In this document: positions 36,801 to 45,153 of the stretch, one piece after another | How the letters are laid out: every line of letters begins with the position of its first letter | Numbering within the stretch: the first letter of the stretch is position 1 | NCBI GenBank assembly: GCA_036675815.1 | Contig: JAKFEE010000005.1 | Span: forward strand, 7,616-71,615 | Length of the DNA stretch: 64,000 nucleotides | Direction of reading: 5' to 3' | DNA from: JAKFEE01 sp036675815 | Lineage (GTDB): Bacteria > Pseudomonadota > Alphaproteobacteria > Rhodospirillales > Magnetospirillaceae | Notes under the pieces: generated by a model | Databases searched by the model: none | What the model saw: only the letters and a program-made list of their open reading frames with translations | Told to the model about the DNA's origin: nothing | Made by a program: the position numbers and the translations under genes

Positions 36801-37724
36801 TCAGGCGCCGGCCCAGGCGGCGGCGGCCTCGTCGAGCATGGCCCGGCCGGCGGCGAGAAAGCCTGCCAGGCCGAGGCAGCCGTGGACGGTATCCTCGAAA
36901 CACACATGCCGCGTGGGCACGCCCGCTGCCCGCAAGGCACGCACATAGGCCAGCCCCTCGTCGCGCAGCGGGTCGAAGCCGGCGGTCAGTACGACGGCGG
37001 GGACGAGGCCGGCGTGGCTGGCGGCGCGCAGCGGCGAGGCAGCGGCATCGAGCAGGCGCTTGCCGGCGGTGTGGTGCTGGCGGAACCAGCGGATGTCGGC
37101 TTCGCCCAGCAGATAGCCCTCGGCGAACTGCCGCCGCGACGCATGGTCGCCGCCCACGTCGGTCGCCGGATAGATCAGGATCTGCATCGCCAAGGGGATT
37201 CCGGCGTCGCGCGCCTTGATGGCGGCGACCGCGGCCAGGGTGCCCCCGGCGCTGTCGCCGCAGACGCCGATGCGGCGATCGGGAAACTGTCGTGCCGTCC
37301 AGCGCAGGGCCGCCCAGGCGTCATCAACAGCGGCGGGATAGGGGTGCTCCGGCGCCAGGCGGTAGTCCACCGCCACGACGATGCTGCCGGCTTTGGCCGC
37401 CAGCCAACGGCAGATCGGATCGTGCGTTTCGAGATCGCCGATGACAAAGCCGCCACCATGGAAGAACACCAGCACCGGCAACGGCCCTTCGGCCGGCCGG
37501 TAGAGCCGCAGGCGCAGCCCTTCGACCACGATCTCGGTGCTGGTCACACCTGCCGGCGGCCGCGGGTTCGACTTGCGCACCGCCAGGGCGAACTGCTGCC
37601 GCGCCGCCTCGGGCGACAGCGCGTGCACCGGCGGAAACTGCGCGATGCGCTCGAGCACGGCCCGGCACTCTTCGGCCAGTTGGCCGGGCGTGCCCACCGA
37701 GACGTCGGTCCAGTAATCGGTCAT
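36801..37724 (-). CDS. Alpha/beta hydrolase, hormone-sensitive-lipase family esterase
   Basis: A 307-residue cytoplasmic esterase. The oxyanion motif is VLVFFHGGGFVIGDLETHD, the nucleophile lies in IGVCGDSAGGTLAAVAA, the acid in VLTAGFDPLRDEG and the His in CFEDTVHGCLGLAG, so the catalytic triad is complete. Family IV esterases hydrolyse short acyl or aryl esters. It is first in a two-gene unit with the BaiN-like flavoprotein. Aromatic esters are a sensible but unproved substrate class here. Confidence 0.87.
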   Translation of the reverse strand: MTDYWTDVSVGTPGQLAEECRAVLERIAQFPPVHALSPEAARQQFALAVRKSNPRPPAGVTSTEIVVEGLRLRLYRPAEGPLPVLVFFHGGGFVIGDLETHDPICRWLAAKAGSIVVAVDYRLAPEHPYPAAVDDAWAALRWTARQFPDRRIGVCGDSAGGTLAAVAAIKARDAGIPLAMQILIYPATDVGGDHASRRQFAEGYLLGEADIRWFRQHHTAGKRLLDAAASPLRAASHAGLVPAVVLTAGFDPLRDEGLAYVRALRAAGVPTRHVCFEDTVHGCLGLAGFLAAGRAMLDEAAAAWAGA

Positions 37725-37900
37725 GCGCCTACATACACCAGGCGCATCGGCGGAGTCGCCGTTTGTTGGTGGCGCCTTTGCGCTTGGTCAAAAGGGCGCA
37801 GGCCTGAGGCGAGGCTACGTTTGGCGGGAATCCATTTTCCTGAGCCATTTCCGACTCGCCTTGCCGGCCGAGCGGTCCGTCCCGGCGCCATTCCCTTTTT

Positions 37901-38008
37901 CGTCACCCCCGCGGAAGCGGGCGTCCATATTGGGGCCGCACGGCACCCGAGCTACCGAACGTGGTGCGGTGCGGTTCGGCGATGGATTCCCGCTTCCGCG
38001 GAATGACG
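37901..38008. repeat. Intergenic paired-palindrome repeat, family A copy 2
   Basis: CGTCACCCCCGCGGAAGCGG at the left and GGATTCCCGCTTCCGCGGAA near the right, ending in TGACG. It lies in the 337-base gap 37725-38061 between two minus-strand genes; outside the repeat I see nothing else there. Confidence 0.75.
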
Positions 38009-38061
38009 AAAAATCGACCGATTCAACACGCTCCTTCGCGGGAGCGACGGCTCTGGACGGG

Positions 38062-39729
38062 TCAGACGTAGGCGATGACACCCTCGGCCTGCAGGGTGCG
38101 CAGGCGGAAGCGCTGCAGCTTGCCGGTGGCGGTCTTCGGCAGTTCGTCGAGGAACAGCACCTCGCGCGGGTATTTGTACGGAGAGATGCGCGCCTTGACG
38201 AAGTCCTGGATGGCCTTGGCCATGGCCTCGCTGCGCGGTGCCCGCGGCGACAGCACGACGCAGGCCCGCACCAGATTGCCGCGCTCGTCGTCGGGCACGC
38301 CGACGACGGCGCATTCGACGACGTCGGGGTGCTCGAGCACGGTGCGCTCGACCTCCTGCGCCGAGATGTTGTAGCCCGACGAGATGATCATGTCGTCGGC
38401 GCGGTCGATGTACCAGAACCAGCCGTCCTTGTCCTGCTCGACCACGTCGCCCGACAGGTTCCAGCCGCCCTGCACCTGCTTCTGCTGGCGCTCCTCGTCG
38501 CCGATGTAGCGGCAGCCGGTGGGGCCGCGCGATGCCAGCCGGCCGCGATTGCCGGGCGGCAGCGGATTGCCCTCATCGTCGAGACAGACCACGGTGTAGC
38601 CCGGCGCGGCGCGGCCCATCGAGCCGGGGCGCTCCACCGCCTCGCTCTCGCAGACGAAATGGCTCAGGAGTTCGCTGGCGCCGAGGCCGTTGACGATGCG
38701 GATGCCGGTCTGGGCCAGCCACTCCTCCCACAGCTTCATGCGCAGATTCTCGCCGGCCGACGACGCCTTGCGCAGGCTGGAGACGTCGTAGTCGCCGAGT
38801 TTAGGCAGCATCGACTGGAACATGGTCGGCACCGCGTACAGGCTGGTGCAGCGCCAGCGCTGAATGGCCGCCAGGATGGTCTCGGGCGTCGGCTTGGGCA
38901 CCAGCACCGAGATGCATTTGTAGCGGATCGGATAGATGAGGAAGGCGGCGATGCCGTAGGTGAAGGCGAAGGACGGCGAGCCGACGACGATCTCGTCCGG
39001 CTGCAGCGTGTAGACTTGCGGCCAGCATTCGCCGATGGCGTAGATGTCGCGGTGGAAGTGCGCGGCGCCCTTGGGATTGCCGGTCGTGCCCGAGGTGAAG
39101 GTGACCAGCGCCACGTCGTCGGCGGCGGTGTCCACCGTCGTCGTCAGCGGCAGAGCGGCTGCGGCTGGGCGGTCGAGATCGGCGCGCGCGTCGCTGGCGT
39201 CGCCCAGCATGGTGAAATAGCCGACCCGCTGCAGCGACGGAGCATCCGATCGCGCCAGTTCCATTTCCTCGGCCAGGCCGACCTCGCACAGGGCGAAGCG
39301 CACCCGCGCCTTGCCCATGATGAAGGCCAGCTCACGGGCGCGCAGCAGCGACATGGTGGCGACGCAGATGCCGCCCGCTTTCAGCACCGCCAGCCAGCAG
39401 GCGGCGGCCATCGGCGAGTTGGGGGCGCGCAGCAGCACCGGATTGCCGGGCACCAGGCCGAAATCATCGACGAGGACACGGGCGATGCGCTCGACCTTGT
39501 CCTTGAGGTCGTCATAGGTCCAGGTCGCCTCGTCCATGTGGAAGATCGGCTTGGCGCCGACGCCGGCGGCGATCGCCTGATCGAGCAGGCGCGCCCCGTT
39601 GAGGCGATCGGGAAACTGGTTCAGGTGCGGGGCCGAATAGTCGAAAACCGGCCACAGCTCCTGCGGCGGCAACAGATCACGGACATAGGTGTCGACATGG
39701 GCCGTCGGCACGCCTCCCGGTGCTCGCAT
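38062..39729 (-). CDS. Aryl-CoA ligase, 2-aminobenzoate-CoA ligase type
   Basis: A 555-residue ANL ligase. The N-terminal phrase AHVDTYVRDLLPPQELWPVF is characteristic of anthranilate/benzoate-CoA ligases. The phosphate loop is VTFTSGTTGNPKGAAHFHRD, the adenine motif VNGLGASELLSHFV, and the catalytic Lys lies in LPKTATGKLQRFRLR. It should convert an aromatic acid, CoA and ATP to aryl-CoA in the cytosol. It is the last gene of the minus-strand set with an acyl-CoA dehydrogenase, two crotonases and an SDR. 2-Aminobenzoate is the closest named substrate; others are possible. Confidence 0.82.
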   Translation of the reverse strand: MRAPGGVPTAHVDTYVRDLLPPQELWPVFDYSAPHLNQFPDRLNGARLLDQAIAAGVGAKPIFHMDEATWTYDDLKDKVERIARVLVDDFGLVPGNPVLLRAPNSPMAAACWLAVLKAGGICVATMSLLRARELAFIMGKARVRFALCEVGLAEEMELARSDAPSLQRVGYFTMLGDASDARADLDRPAAAALPLTTTVDTAADDVALVTFTSGTTGNPKGAAHFHRDIYAIGECWPQVYTLQPDEIVVGSPSFAFTYGIAAFLIYPIRYKCISVLVPKPTPETILAAIQRWRCTSLYAVPTMFQSMLPKLGDYDVSSLRKASSAGENLRMKLWEEWLAQTGIRIVNGLGASELLSHFVCESEAVERPGSMGRAAPGYTVVCLDDEGNPLPPGNRGRLASRGPTGCRYIGDEERQQKQVQGGWNLSGDVVEQDKDGWFWYIDRADDMIISSGYNISAQEVERTVLEHPDVVECAVVGVPDDERGNLVRACVVLSPRAPRSEAMAKAIQDFVKARISPYKYPREVLFLDELPKTATGKLQRFRLRTLQAEGVIAYV

Positions 39730-39809
39730 GTGAACCTCCCTTGACTCTTCTCTTCGTTATCTTCGTTTTTTCCCGCCACTATCGCGGGCGGGGCTCCTGT
39801 TCGTTCTTC

Positions 39810-39869
39810 CGTCATTGCCGGGCTTGACCCGGCAATCCATGGACCCGCGGGTCAAGCCCGCGGGTGACG
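39810..39869. repeat. Palindromic repeat, divergent family A variant
   Basis: A 60-base unit with ends CGTCA/TGACG and two inner palindromes, TTGCCGGGCTTGACCCGGCA and CCCGCGGGTCAAGCCCGCGG. The ends match family A but the inner arms contain GGGCTTGACCC in place of GCGAAAGC. It lies between the ligase and the acyl-CoA dehydrogenase. Confidence 0.75.
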
Positions 39870-39882
39870 CTCTAATGACGTG

Positions 39883-41070
39883 CTATTTATCCTCGAACGC
39901 CTCGTAGGTTTTCTGGGCGATGACCAGCTTCTGTACCTCGCTGGTGCCCTCGTAGATGCGCAGGGCGCGGATCTCGCGGTAGAGTTCCTCGACGATCACG
40001 CCGCTGACCACACCGAGGCCACCGTAGAGCTGCACCGCCTGATCGATGACCAGTTGCGCCTGCTCGGTGGCGAACAGCTTGGCCATGGAGGCCTCGCGGG
40101 TGACGCGCTCGGCCACCTTGTCCTTGGTCCAGGCGGCGCGGTAGATCAGCAGCGCCGCCGCATCGACCGCCACCGCCATGTCTGCGATCTTGGCCTGGGT
40201 GAGCTGGTAGTTGGCCAGCGCTTGGCCGAAGACCTTGCGGCTCTTCGAGCGCCTGATCGCCTCGTCGAGCGCGCGGCGGGCGAAGCCCAGTGCCGCCGCC
40301 CCCACCGTCGAGCGGAAGATGTCGAGGGTGGCCATGGCGATGCGGAAGCCGTGGCCGGGCTCGCCGATCATCGCCGACGCCGGCAGCCAGCAGTTGTCGA
40401 GCTTGATGGTGCCGAGCGGATGCGGGGCGACGACGTCGATACGCTGCGAGGTATCGAGGCCAGGCGTATCGGCCGGCAGCATGAAGCAGGCTAGGCCCTT
40501 GGCCCCGGGCTGGTCGCCGAGGCGGCAGAACAGGGTGTAGACGTCGGCGATGCCGCCGTTGGAAATCCAGGTCTTTTCGCCGGTGATGCGGTAGCCGTCG
40601 CCGTCGGGCACGGCACGGCAGGCCATGGCGCCGGGATCGGAGCCGGCCTCGGTCTCGGACAGGGCAAAGGCGGCGATGGCCCGGCCGGCGCCGACCTCGG
40701 GCAGCCAGCGGCGCCGCTGCTCCTCGCTGCCGGCGATGGTAATGGGGGCGCTGCCCAGCCCCTGCATGGCGAAGGCGAAATCCGCGAGCCCGCTATGGCG
40801 GGCCAGGGTCTCGCGCGCCAGGCACAGGCTGCGCACGTCAAGGTTGGGCGTCCGGCCGCCATAGGCGGCCGGAACACTCAGGCTGGTCAGCCCCGCCTCG
40901 CCCAGCGACCGCACCAGCCGCCGCACACCGGCATCGAGCTCGTCGTTGGAGCCGTGATGCGGCACGTCGAGCGTGGGCAGAACCTCGCTCGCCCAGCGCT
41001 CGAGCTCGGTCGAGAGCGCGCGATGGGAATCGTCGAGGAAGGGCCAGTCGAGGAAGGACTTGTCAGCCAT
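39883..41070 (-). CDS. Acyl-CoA dehydrogenase, about 395 residues
   Basis: A 395-residue FAD enzyme of normal acyl-CoA dehydrogenase length. The middle-domain FAD loops are FALSETEAGSDPGAM and GEKTWISNGGIADVYTLF. The catalytic Glu is in the ALRIYEGTSEVQKLVIAQ segment, the short-chain/aryl position. Its start overlaps the upstream crotonase stop (TAATG). With the aryl-CoA ligase it may oxidise a cyclic or branched acyl-CoA such as a cyclohexanecarboxyl-CoA-type compound; this is inference. Confidence 0.88.
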   Translation of the reverse strand: MADKSFLDWPFLDDSHRALSTELERWASEVLPTLDVPHHGSNDELDAGVRRLVRSLGEAGLTSLSVPAAYGGRTPNLDVRSLCLARETLARHSGLADFAFAMQGLGSAPITIAGSEEQRRRWLPEVGAGRAIAAFALSETEAGSDPGAMACRAVPDGDGYRITGEKTWISNGGIADVYTLFCRLGDQPGAKGLACFMLPADTPGLDTSQRIDVVAPHPLGTIKLDNCWLPASAMIGEPGHGFRIAMATLDIFRSTVGAAALGFARRALDEAIRRSKSRKVFGQALANYQLTQAKIADMAVAVDAAALLIYRAAWTKDKVAERVTREASMAKLFATEQAQLVIDQAVQLYGGLGVVSGVIVEELYREIRALRIYEGTSEVQKLVIAQKTYEAFEDK

Positions 41071-41888
41071 TAGTTACCCTCGAACTTCGGTGTCTGCTTG
41101 GCCACGAAGGCGTGGTAGGCGCGGTGGAAGTCCTGGGTCTGCATGCAGATGGCCTGCGCCTGGGCCTCGGCCTCGATGGCCTCTTCCAGACCCATGTTCC
41201 ATTCCTGCAGCAGCATCTTCTTGGTCATGGCATGGGCGAAGGTCGGGCCGTCGGCCAAGCTCTGCGCCATGTTCTTGGCTGTGGCCTGCAGCTCCTCGGG
41301 CGAGACCAGCTGGTTGTAGAAGCCCCAGCGCTCGGCCTCCTCGCCCGGCATGGCGCGGCCGGTGAACAGCAGCTCCGAGGCGCGGCCATGGCCGACGATG
41401 GCCGACAGCAGGGCGCAAGCACCCATGTCGGCGCCGGCAAGGCCGACCTTGACGAACAGGAAGGCGACCTTCGACTTCGGCGTGCCGTAGCGGATGTCGG
41501 AGCCGCACGCCAGCATCGTGCCGGCACCGGCGCAGATGCCGTCGATGGCGCAGACGATGGGCTGCGGGGCGTTGCGCATGGCGCGCACCACGTCACCGGT
41601 CATGCGGGTGAACTCGAGCAGGCCGCCCATGTCCATCTTGGTCAGCGGGCCGATGATGTCGTGCACGTCGCCGCCCGAGCAGAAATTGCCGCCGGCGCCG
41701 GTGAGGACGACGGTCTTGATCTCCGGGCAGTAGACGAGGTCGCGGAACAGGTCGCGCAACTCGCCGTAGGACTCGAGGGTCAGCGGGTTCTTGCGGTCGG
41801 GCCGGTTCAGCGTGATGGTCGCCACCTTGCCGTCGACTTCGAACTTGAAGTGCTCGGGCTTGAACTGGCTGGCGGGGATCTTCTTCAT
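41070..41888 (-). CDS. Crotonase-fold protein lacking both hydratase glutamates
   Basis: A 272-residue crotonase. The CoA/oxyanion segment is NFCSGGDVHDIIGPLTKMDM, and IDGICAGAGTMLACGSD is the helix where hydratases have a Glu. Here the residue is not acidic, and the second usual PE motif is replaced by FVKVGLAGADMGACALLSAI. The Asp of GADMG may take over. So it is unlikely to be a plain enoyl-CoA hydratase; ring hydrolases, lyases or isomerases of the same fold are alternatives. Start 41888 lies after a family-A repeat region. Confidence 0.83.
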   Translation of the reverse strand: MKKIPASQFKPEHFKFEVDGKVATITLNRPDRKNPLTLESYGELRDLFRDLVYCPEIKTVVLTGAGGNFCSGGDVHDIIGPLTKMDMGGLLEFTRMTGDVVRAMRNAPQPIVCAIDGICAGAGTMLACGSDIRYGTPKSKVAFLFVKVGLAGADMGACALLSAIVGHGRASELLFTGRAMPGEEAERWGFYNQLVSPEELQATAKNMAQSLADGPTFAHAMTKKMLLQEWNMGLEEAIEAEAQAQAICMQTQDFHRAYHAFVAKQTPKFEGN

Positions 41889-41946
41889 GGGGATGATGTC
41901 TCCTCGTTGACGTCGATATGGGCTTTCGCCCGCTTTTTCACTGTTT

Positions 41947-42051
41947 CGTCACCCCCGCGAAAGCGGGGGTCCATGTCAGGTGAGAATCAGCCCTAAAAGG
42001 CCCGACTCAGAACCGGCTGAACCATGGATTCCCGCTTTCGCGGGAATGACG
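41947..42051. repeat. Intergenic paired-palindrome repeat, family A copy 3
   Basis: CGTCACCCCCGCGAAAGCGG and, about 50 bases on, GGATTCCCGCTTTCGCGGGA with TGACG. It separates the crotonase at 41888 from the SDR at 42063, so it either interrupts the transcript or lies within it. Confidence 0.75.
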
Positions 42052-42062
42052 CACAAGAAGAA

Positions 42063-42809
42063 TTAACCGGCCAGCGTCAGGCCACCGCTGACGCTGATCA
42101 CCTGGCCGGTGATGTAGTCGGAGCGCGCGCTGGCGAAGAACAGCACGGCATCGGCGATGTCGGAGGGCTTGGCGAAGCGGCGCATGGGAATGGCGCGCAG
42201 GAAGGCCTCGCGGTGCTTCTCGGGCACGGCCATCAATAGCGGCGTGTCGGTCGGGCCGGGGCAGACGCAGTTGACGGTGATGTTGTAGCGCGCCATCTCG
42301 CGGGCCAGGCCCTTGGACATGGCAATGACGCCGCCTTTGGCGCCGGAATAGACGGTCTCGCCGGTCGAGCCGACGCGGCCGGCGTCGCTGGCCACCATCA
42401 CCACCTTGCCCGACTTCTTCTCGATCATGCCGGGCAGGAAGGCGCGGGTGACATGGATCGGACCCATCAGGTTGATGGCCACCACCTTGTCCATGAACGC
42501 GACGTCGTTTTCCATGAACGGCTGGATCTTGCCCCAGCCGGCGACGTTGGCGACGATGTCCACCGGGCCGTGACGCCCGGTCACCGTCTCGGCGAAGGCG
42601 GCGATGGAGGCCTGGTCGCAGACGTCGAGGCGCACGAACTCGGCCCTGCCGCCGCCGGCACGGATGGCGTCGGCCTCTTGCTTGCCCTTGTCCTCGGCGA
42701 TGTCGCCCAGGATCACCGTGGCGCCGGCCTGGGTCAGCCCTTGCGCGGTGGCCAGGCCGATGCCCGACGCGGCCCCGGTGACGACGGCAATCTTCCCATT
42801 GAGCTTCAT
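42063..42809 (-). CDS. Short-chain dehydrogenase/reductase
   Basis: A 248-residue classical SDR: AVVTGAASGIGLATAQGLTQ at the cofactor site, ANVAGWG, catalytic Ser in MVASDAGRVGSTGE and YSGAKGGVIAMSKGLAR with Tyr/Lys. The C-terminal ITGQVISVSGGLTLAG is FabG-like. The Asp in GDIAEDKGK after the second strand predicts NAD(H). The ATG at 42809 starts family homology; the frame stays open to 43151 inside the next gene. It likely oxidises a hydroxyacyl-CoA made by the crotonase next to it. Confidence 0.87.
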   Translation of the reverse strand: MKLNGKIAVVTGAASGIGLATAQGLTQAGATVILGDIAEDKGKQEADAIRAGGGRAEFVRLDVCDQASIAAFAETVTGRHGPVDIVANVAGWGKIQPFMENDVAFMDKVVAINLMGPIHVTRAFLPGMIEKKSGKVVMVASDAGRVGSTGETVYSGAKGGVIAMSKGLAREMARYNITVNCVCPGPTDTPLLMAVPEKHREAFLRAIPMRRFAKPSDIADAVLFFASARSDYITGQVISVSGGLTLAG

Positions 42810-42850
42810 GTTCTGTGCTTCCCTCTCTTGGATAGTTTGACAACCGGGCC

Positions 42851-43609
42851 TTAGCGGCCCCGGGCCAGGAATTCGCCGACCCGGCCCTGCGTTTCCGCAT
42901 TCCCCATCAGCCGGCGCGTCTCCGCCAATTCCATCTCGAAGCCGTCCGCCCCCGCGGCGGCGGCGATGCAGGCCTTGGCCCCGGCCAGCGCGGCACGTGG
43001 CAGCGCAGCGATGCGGTCGGCCACGGCCTGGGCCTGTCCCGGCAGTTCCGCCGCCGGAACCGCCCAGTGCAGCAGGCCGAGCTCGGCGGCGGTGGCCCCA
43101 TCCACCACCTCGGCGCCCAGGATCAGGCGCTTGGCCAGGGCCGGACCGCACAGGCGGGTCAGACGCTGGGTGCCGCCGGCGCCCGGAATGAGGCCGAGAT
43201 TGACCTCGGGCAGGCCGAGGCGAATGTCGTGGGCGCCGATGCGCAGGTCGCAGGCCAGCGCCAGCTCGAAGCCGCCGCCGAGGGCATGGCCGCCGATCTC
43301 GGCGATGCTGACCACCGGCAGATCCTCGATGCGTTGGAACACCTGCTGCAGGCCGCGCACATAGGCGATCTGGGCGTCGACCTTGTCGGGGCCGGAAAAC
43401 GCCTCGCGCATCTCGGCGAGATCGGCACCGGCGCAGAAGCTGCGGCCGGTGCTGCGGATGTGCAGGACCTTGACGTCGGCGGCCGTGGCCGCCTGCTCCA
43501 CCGCCTCGCCCAGCGCGGCGAGGGCCGCGCGGCTGAGGGCGTTGACCGGCGGCCGATCAAGGGTGACGACCATCGCCCCACCGCGCCGCGCGATACTGAG
43601 TTCCGTCAT
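42851..43609 (-). CDS. Enoyl-CoA hydratase (canonical crotonase)
   Basis: A 252-residue crotonase with full catalytic motifs: SFCAGADLAEMR, IGGHALGGGFELALACD (first Glu) and LGLPEVNLGLIPGAGGTQRL (second Glu). It should hydrate 2-enoyl-CoAs. The ATG at 43609 follows GGGAG. An in-frame ATG at 43648 would lie within the TetR-type palindrome and is rejected. It is first in the minus-strand set, immediately behind the operator. Confidence 0.9.
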   Translation of the reverse strand: MTELSIARRGGAMVVTLDRPPVNALSRAALAALGEAVEQAATAADVKVLHIRSTGRSFCAGADLAEMREAFSGPDKVDAQIAYVRGLQQVFQRIEDLPVVSIAEIGGHALGGGFELALACDLRIGAHDIRLGLPEVNLGLIPGAGGTQRLTRLCGPALAKRLILGAEVVDGATAAELGLLHWAVPAAELPGQAQAVADRIAALPRAALAGAKACIAAAAGADGFEMELAETRRLMGNAETQGRVGEFLARGR

Positions 43610-43629
43610 GTTCGCTCCCGTCTCTTCGT

Positions 43630-43652
43630 TGACTGAATGATTGTTCATTCAT
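43630..43652 (-). promoter_or_regulatory. TetR-type operator upstream of the enoyl-CoA hydratase
   Basis: GACTGAATGATTGTTCATTC contains the perfect inverted repeat GAATGA-TTGT-TCATTC at 43635-43650. It shares 16 of 17 bases (GACTGAATGAT, one C/T change, GTTCA) with the operator of the SDR-tetR operon at 24390-24406. It lies 20 bases before the gene start. Confidence 0.65.
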
Positions 43653-43859
43653 CGCGCGGCCGTCAAGCCCTACTTCGGGCTGATCCCATCGGCCATGATG
43701 CAGTTACCGCCCTGTCTGCTCGCGCAGAGGCACTCTTCGACGCAAACGCACTTTGACCGCGATAGTGTCTTTCGGCGATGAATGCCTGAGGCGCGGCGCG
43801 CTTGGGAACCCTGACGCGTGCCGGCTGTCCACTGGTTCGCCGCACGCAGGAGCTTCGCT

Positions 43860-45074
43860 ATGGCACGCGCTTTTCTGTTGGTCCTCGATTCGCTCGGCGT
43901 CGGCGGCGCCCCCGATGCCGCCGCCTACGGCGACGAGGGCGCCGATACCCTCGGCCATATCGCCGAGGCTTGCGCCCACGGTGGCATCACCCGCGACCGT
44001 GCCTCGGGGCCGCTGCGCCTGCCGCACCTGGCGCGCATGGGCATGGGCGAGGCCTGCCGGCTCGCCACCGGGCGCGTGCCGCCGGGCCTCGATCTACGCG
44101 GGCCTCCCCTCGCCGCCTTCGCCTGCGCCGCCGAACGCTCACGCGGCAAGGACACGCCGTCCGGGCATTGGGAAATGGCCGGCGTTCCGGTCGAATTCGA
44201 CTGGGGATATTTCCCCGAGCGCACGCACAGCTTTCCGCCCGCCCTGATCGATCAACTGTGCGCCGAAACACGGCTGCCCGGCATCCTCGGCAACTGCCAC
44301 GCCTCGGGGACTGCCATAATCGCCGCGCTGGGGGCGGAGCACCTGCGCACCGGCAAACCGATCTGCTACACCTCGGTCGACAGCGTCTTCCAGATCGCCG
44401 CCCACGAGGCGGCCTTCGGCCTCGAGCGCCTATACGGGGTTTGCGACATCGCCCGCCGGCTGCTCGATCCCTTGCGCATCGGCCGCGTCATCGCCCGCCC
44501 CTTCGTCGGCAGCGAAGAAACCGGCTTTGCGCGCACCGCCAACCGGCGCGACCTCACCGTGCCGCCGCCGGCGGCGACCATCCTCGAATCGGCGGAGAGT
44601 GCGGGACGGCAGGTGATCTCGGTGGGCAAGATCGGCGACATCTTCGCCCATCGCGGCACCGGTAGCGTGCTCAAGGCCAAGGACAACGGCGGGCTGATCG
44701 ACCGCACCCTGGAAGGCATGGCCGCCCTGACGGACGGCGGGCTGCTGGTCGCCAACTTCGTCGACTTCGACACCCTTTACGGCCATCGCCGCGACGTCGC
44801 CGGTTATGCCGCGGCGCTGGAGGCCTTCGACGCGGCGCTGCCACGACTGCTGGCGGCAATGCGCCCCGGCGACAGTCTGTACATCACCGCCGACCATGGC
44901 TGCGACCCCACCTGGACGGGAACCGACCACACCCGCGAACAGGTGCCGGTGCTGGCCTGCGGCGCCGGGCTCATCCCCGGCTCGCTGGGCCGGCGCAGCA
45001 GTTTCGCCGACGTCGGCGCCGCCATCGCCGCACGGCTGCGTCTGCCGCCGCCCGTGGCCGGCATCCCGTTCTGA
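43860..45074 (+). CDS. deoB: Phosphopentomutase
   Basis: A 404-residue alkaline-phosphatase-superfamily mutase that interconverts (deoxy)ribose 1- and 5-phosphates in nucleoside salvage. The first metal site is RAFLLVLDSLGVGGAPDAAA, and GKDTPSGHWEMAG holds the phospho-threonine region. Later metal ligands lie in VDFDTLYGHRRDVAGYAAAL and YITADHGCDPTWTGTDHTRE. The ATG at 43860 follows AGGAG. It stands alone, without deoA/deoD partners, and converges with the TRAP permease. Confidence 0.93.
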   Translation: MARAFLLVLDSLGVGGAPDAAAYGDEGADTLGHIAEACAHGGITRDRASGPLRLPHLARMGMGEACRLATGRVPPGLDLRGPPLAAFACAAERSRGKDTPSGHWEMAGVPVEFDWGYFPERTHSFPPALIDQLCAETRLPGILGNCHASGTAIIAALGAEHLRTGKPICYTSVDSVFQIAAHEAAFGLERLYGVCDIARRLLDPLRIGRVIARPFVGSEETGFARTANRRDLTVPPPAATILESAESAGRQVISVGKIGDIFAHRGTGSVLKAKDNGGLIDRTLEGMAALTDGGLLVANFVDFDTLYGHRRDVAGYAAALEAFDAALPRLLAAMRPGDSLYITADHGCDPTWTGTDHTREQVPVLACGAGLIPGSLGRRSSFADVGAAIAARLRLPPPVAGIPF

Positions 45075-45089
45075 CCTCTCGGGCGACCC

Positions 45090-45141
45090 GGAGCGCGGAG
45101 CTCCAGCTCCGCATTCCGCGTGCGGACCGGAGGTCCGCGTT
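45090..45141. repeat. Intergenic palindromic repeat, family B copy 4
   Basis: GCGCGGAGCTCCAGCTCCGC and TGCGGACCGGAGGTCCGCG lie between the convergent phosphopentomutase and TRAP permease genes, where the unit may serve as a bidirectional terminator. Confidence 0.75.
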
Positions 45142-45153
45142 CAGACCGGCCGC

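Noticed and set aside
43610..43648. Earlier ATG (43648) for the enoyl-CoA hydratase
   Set aside because: It lies inside the TetR-type palindrome and lacks a ribosome-binding site; 43609 has GGGAG at a normal distance.
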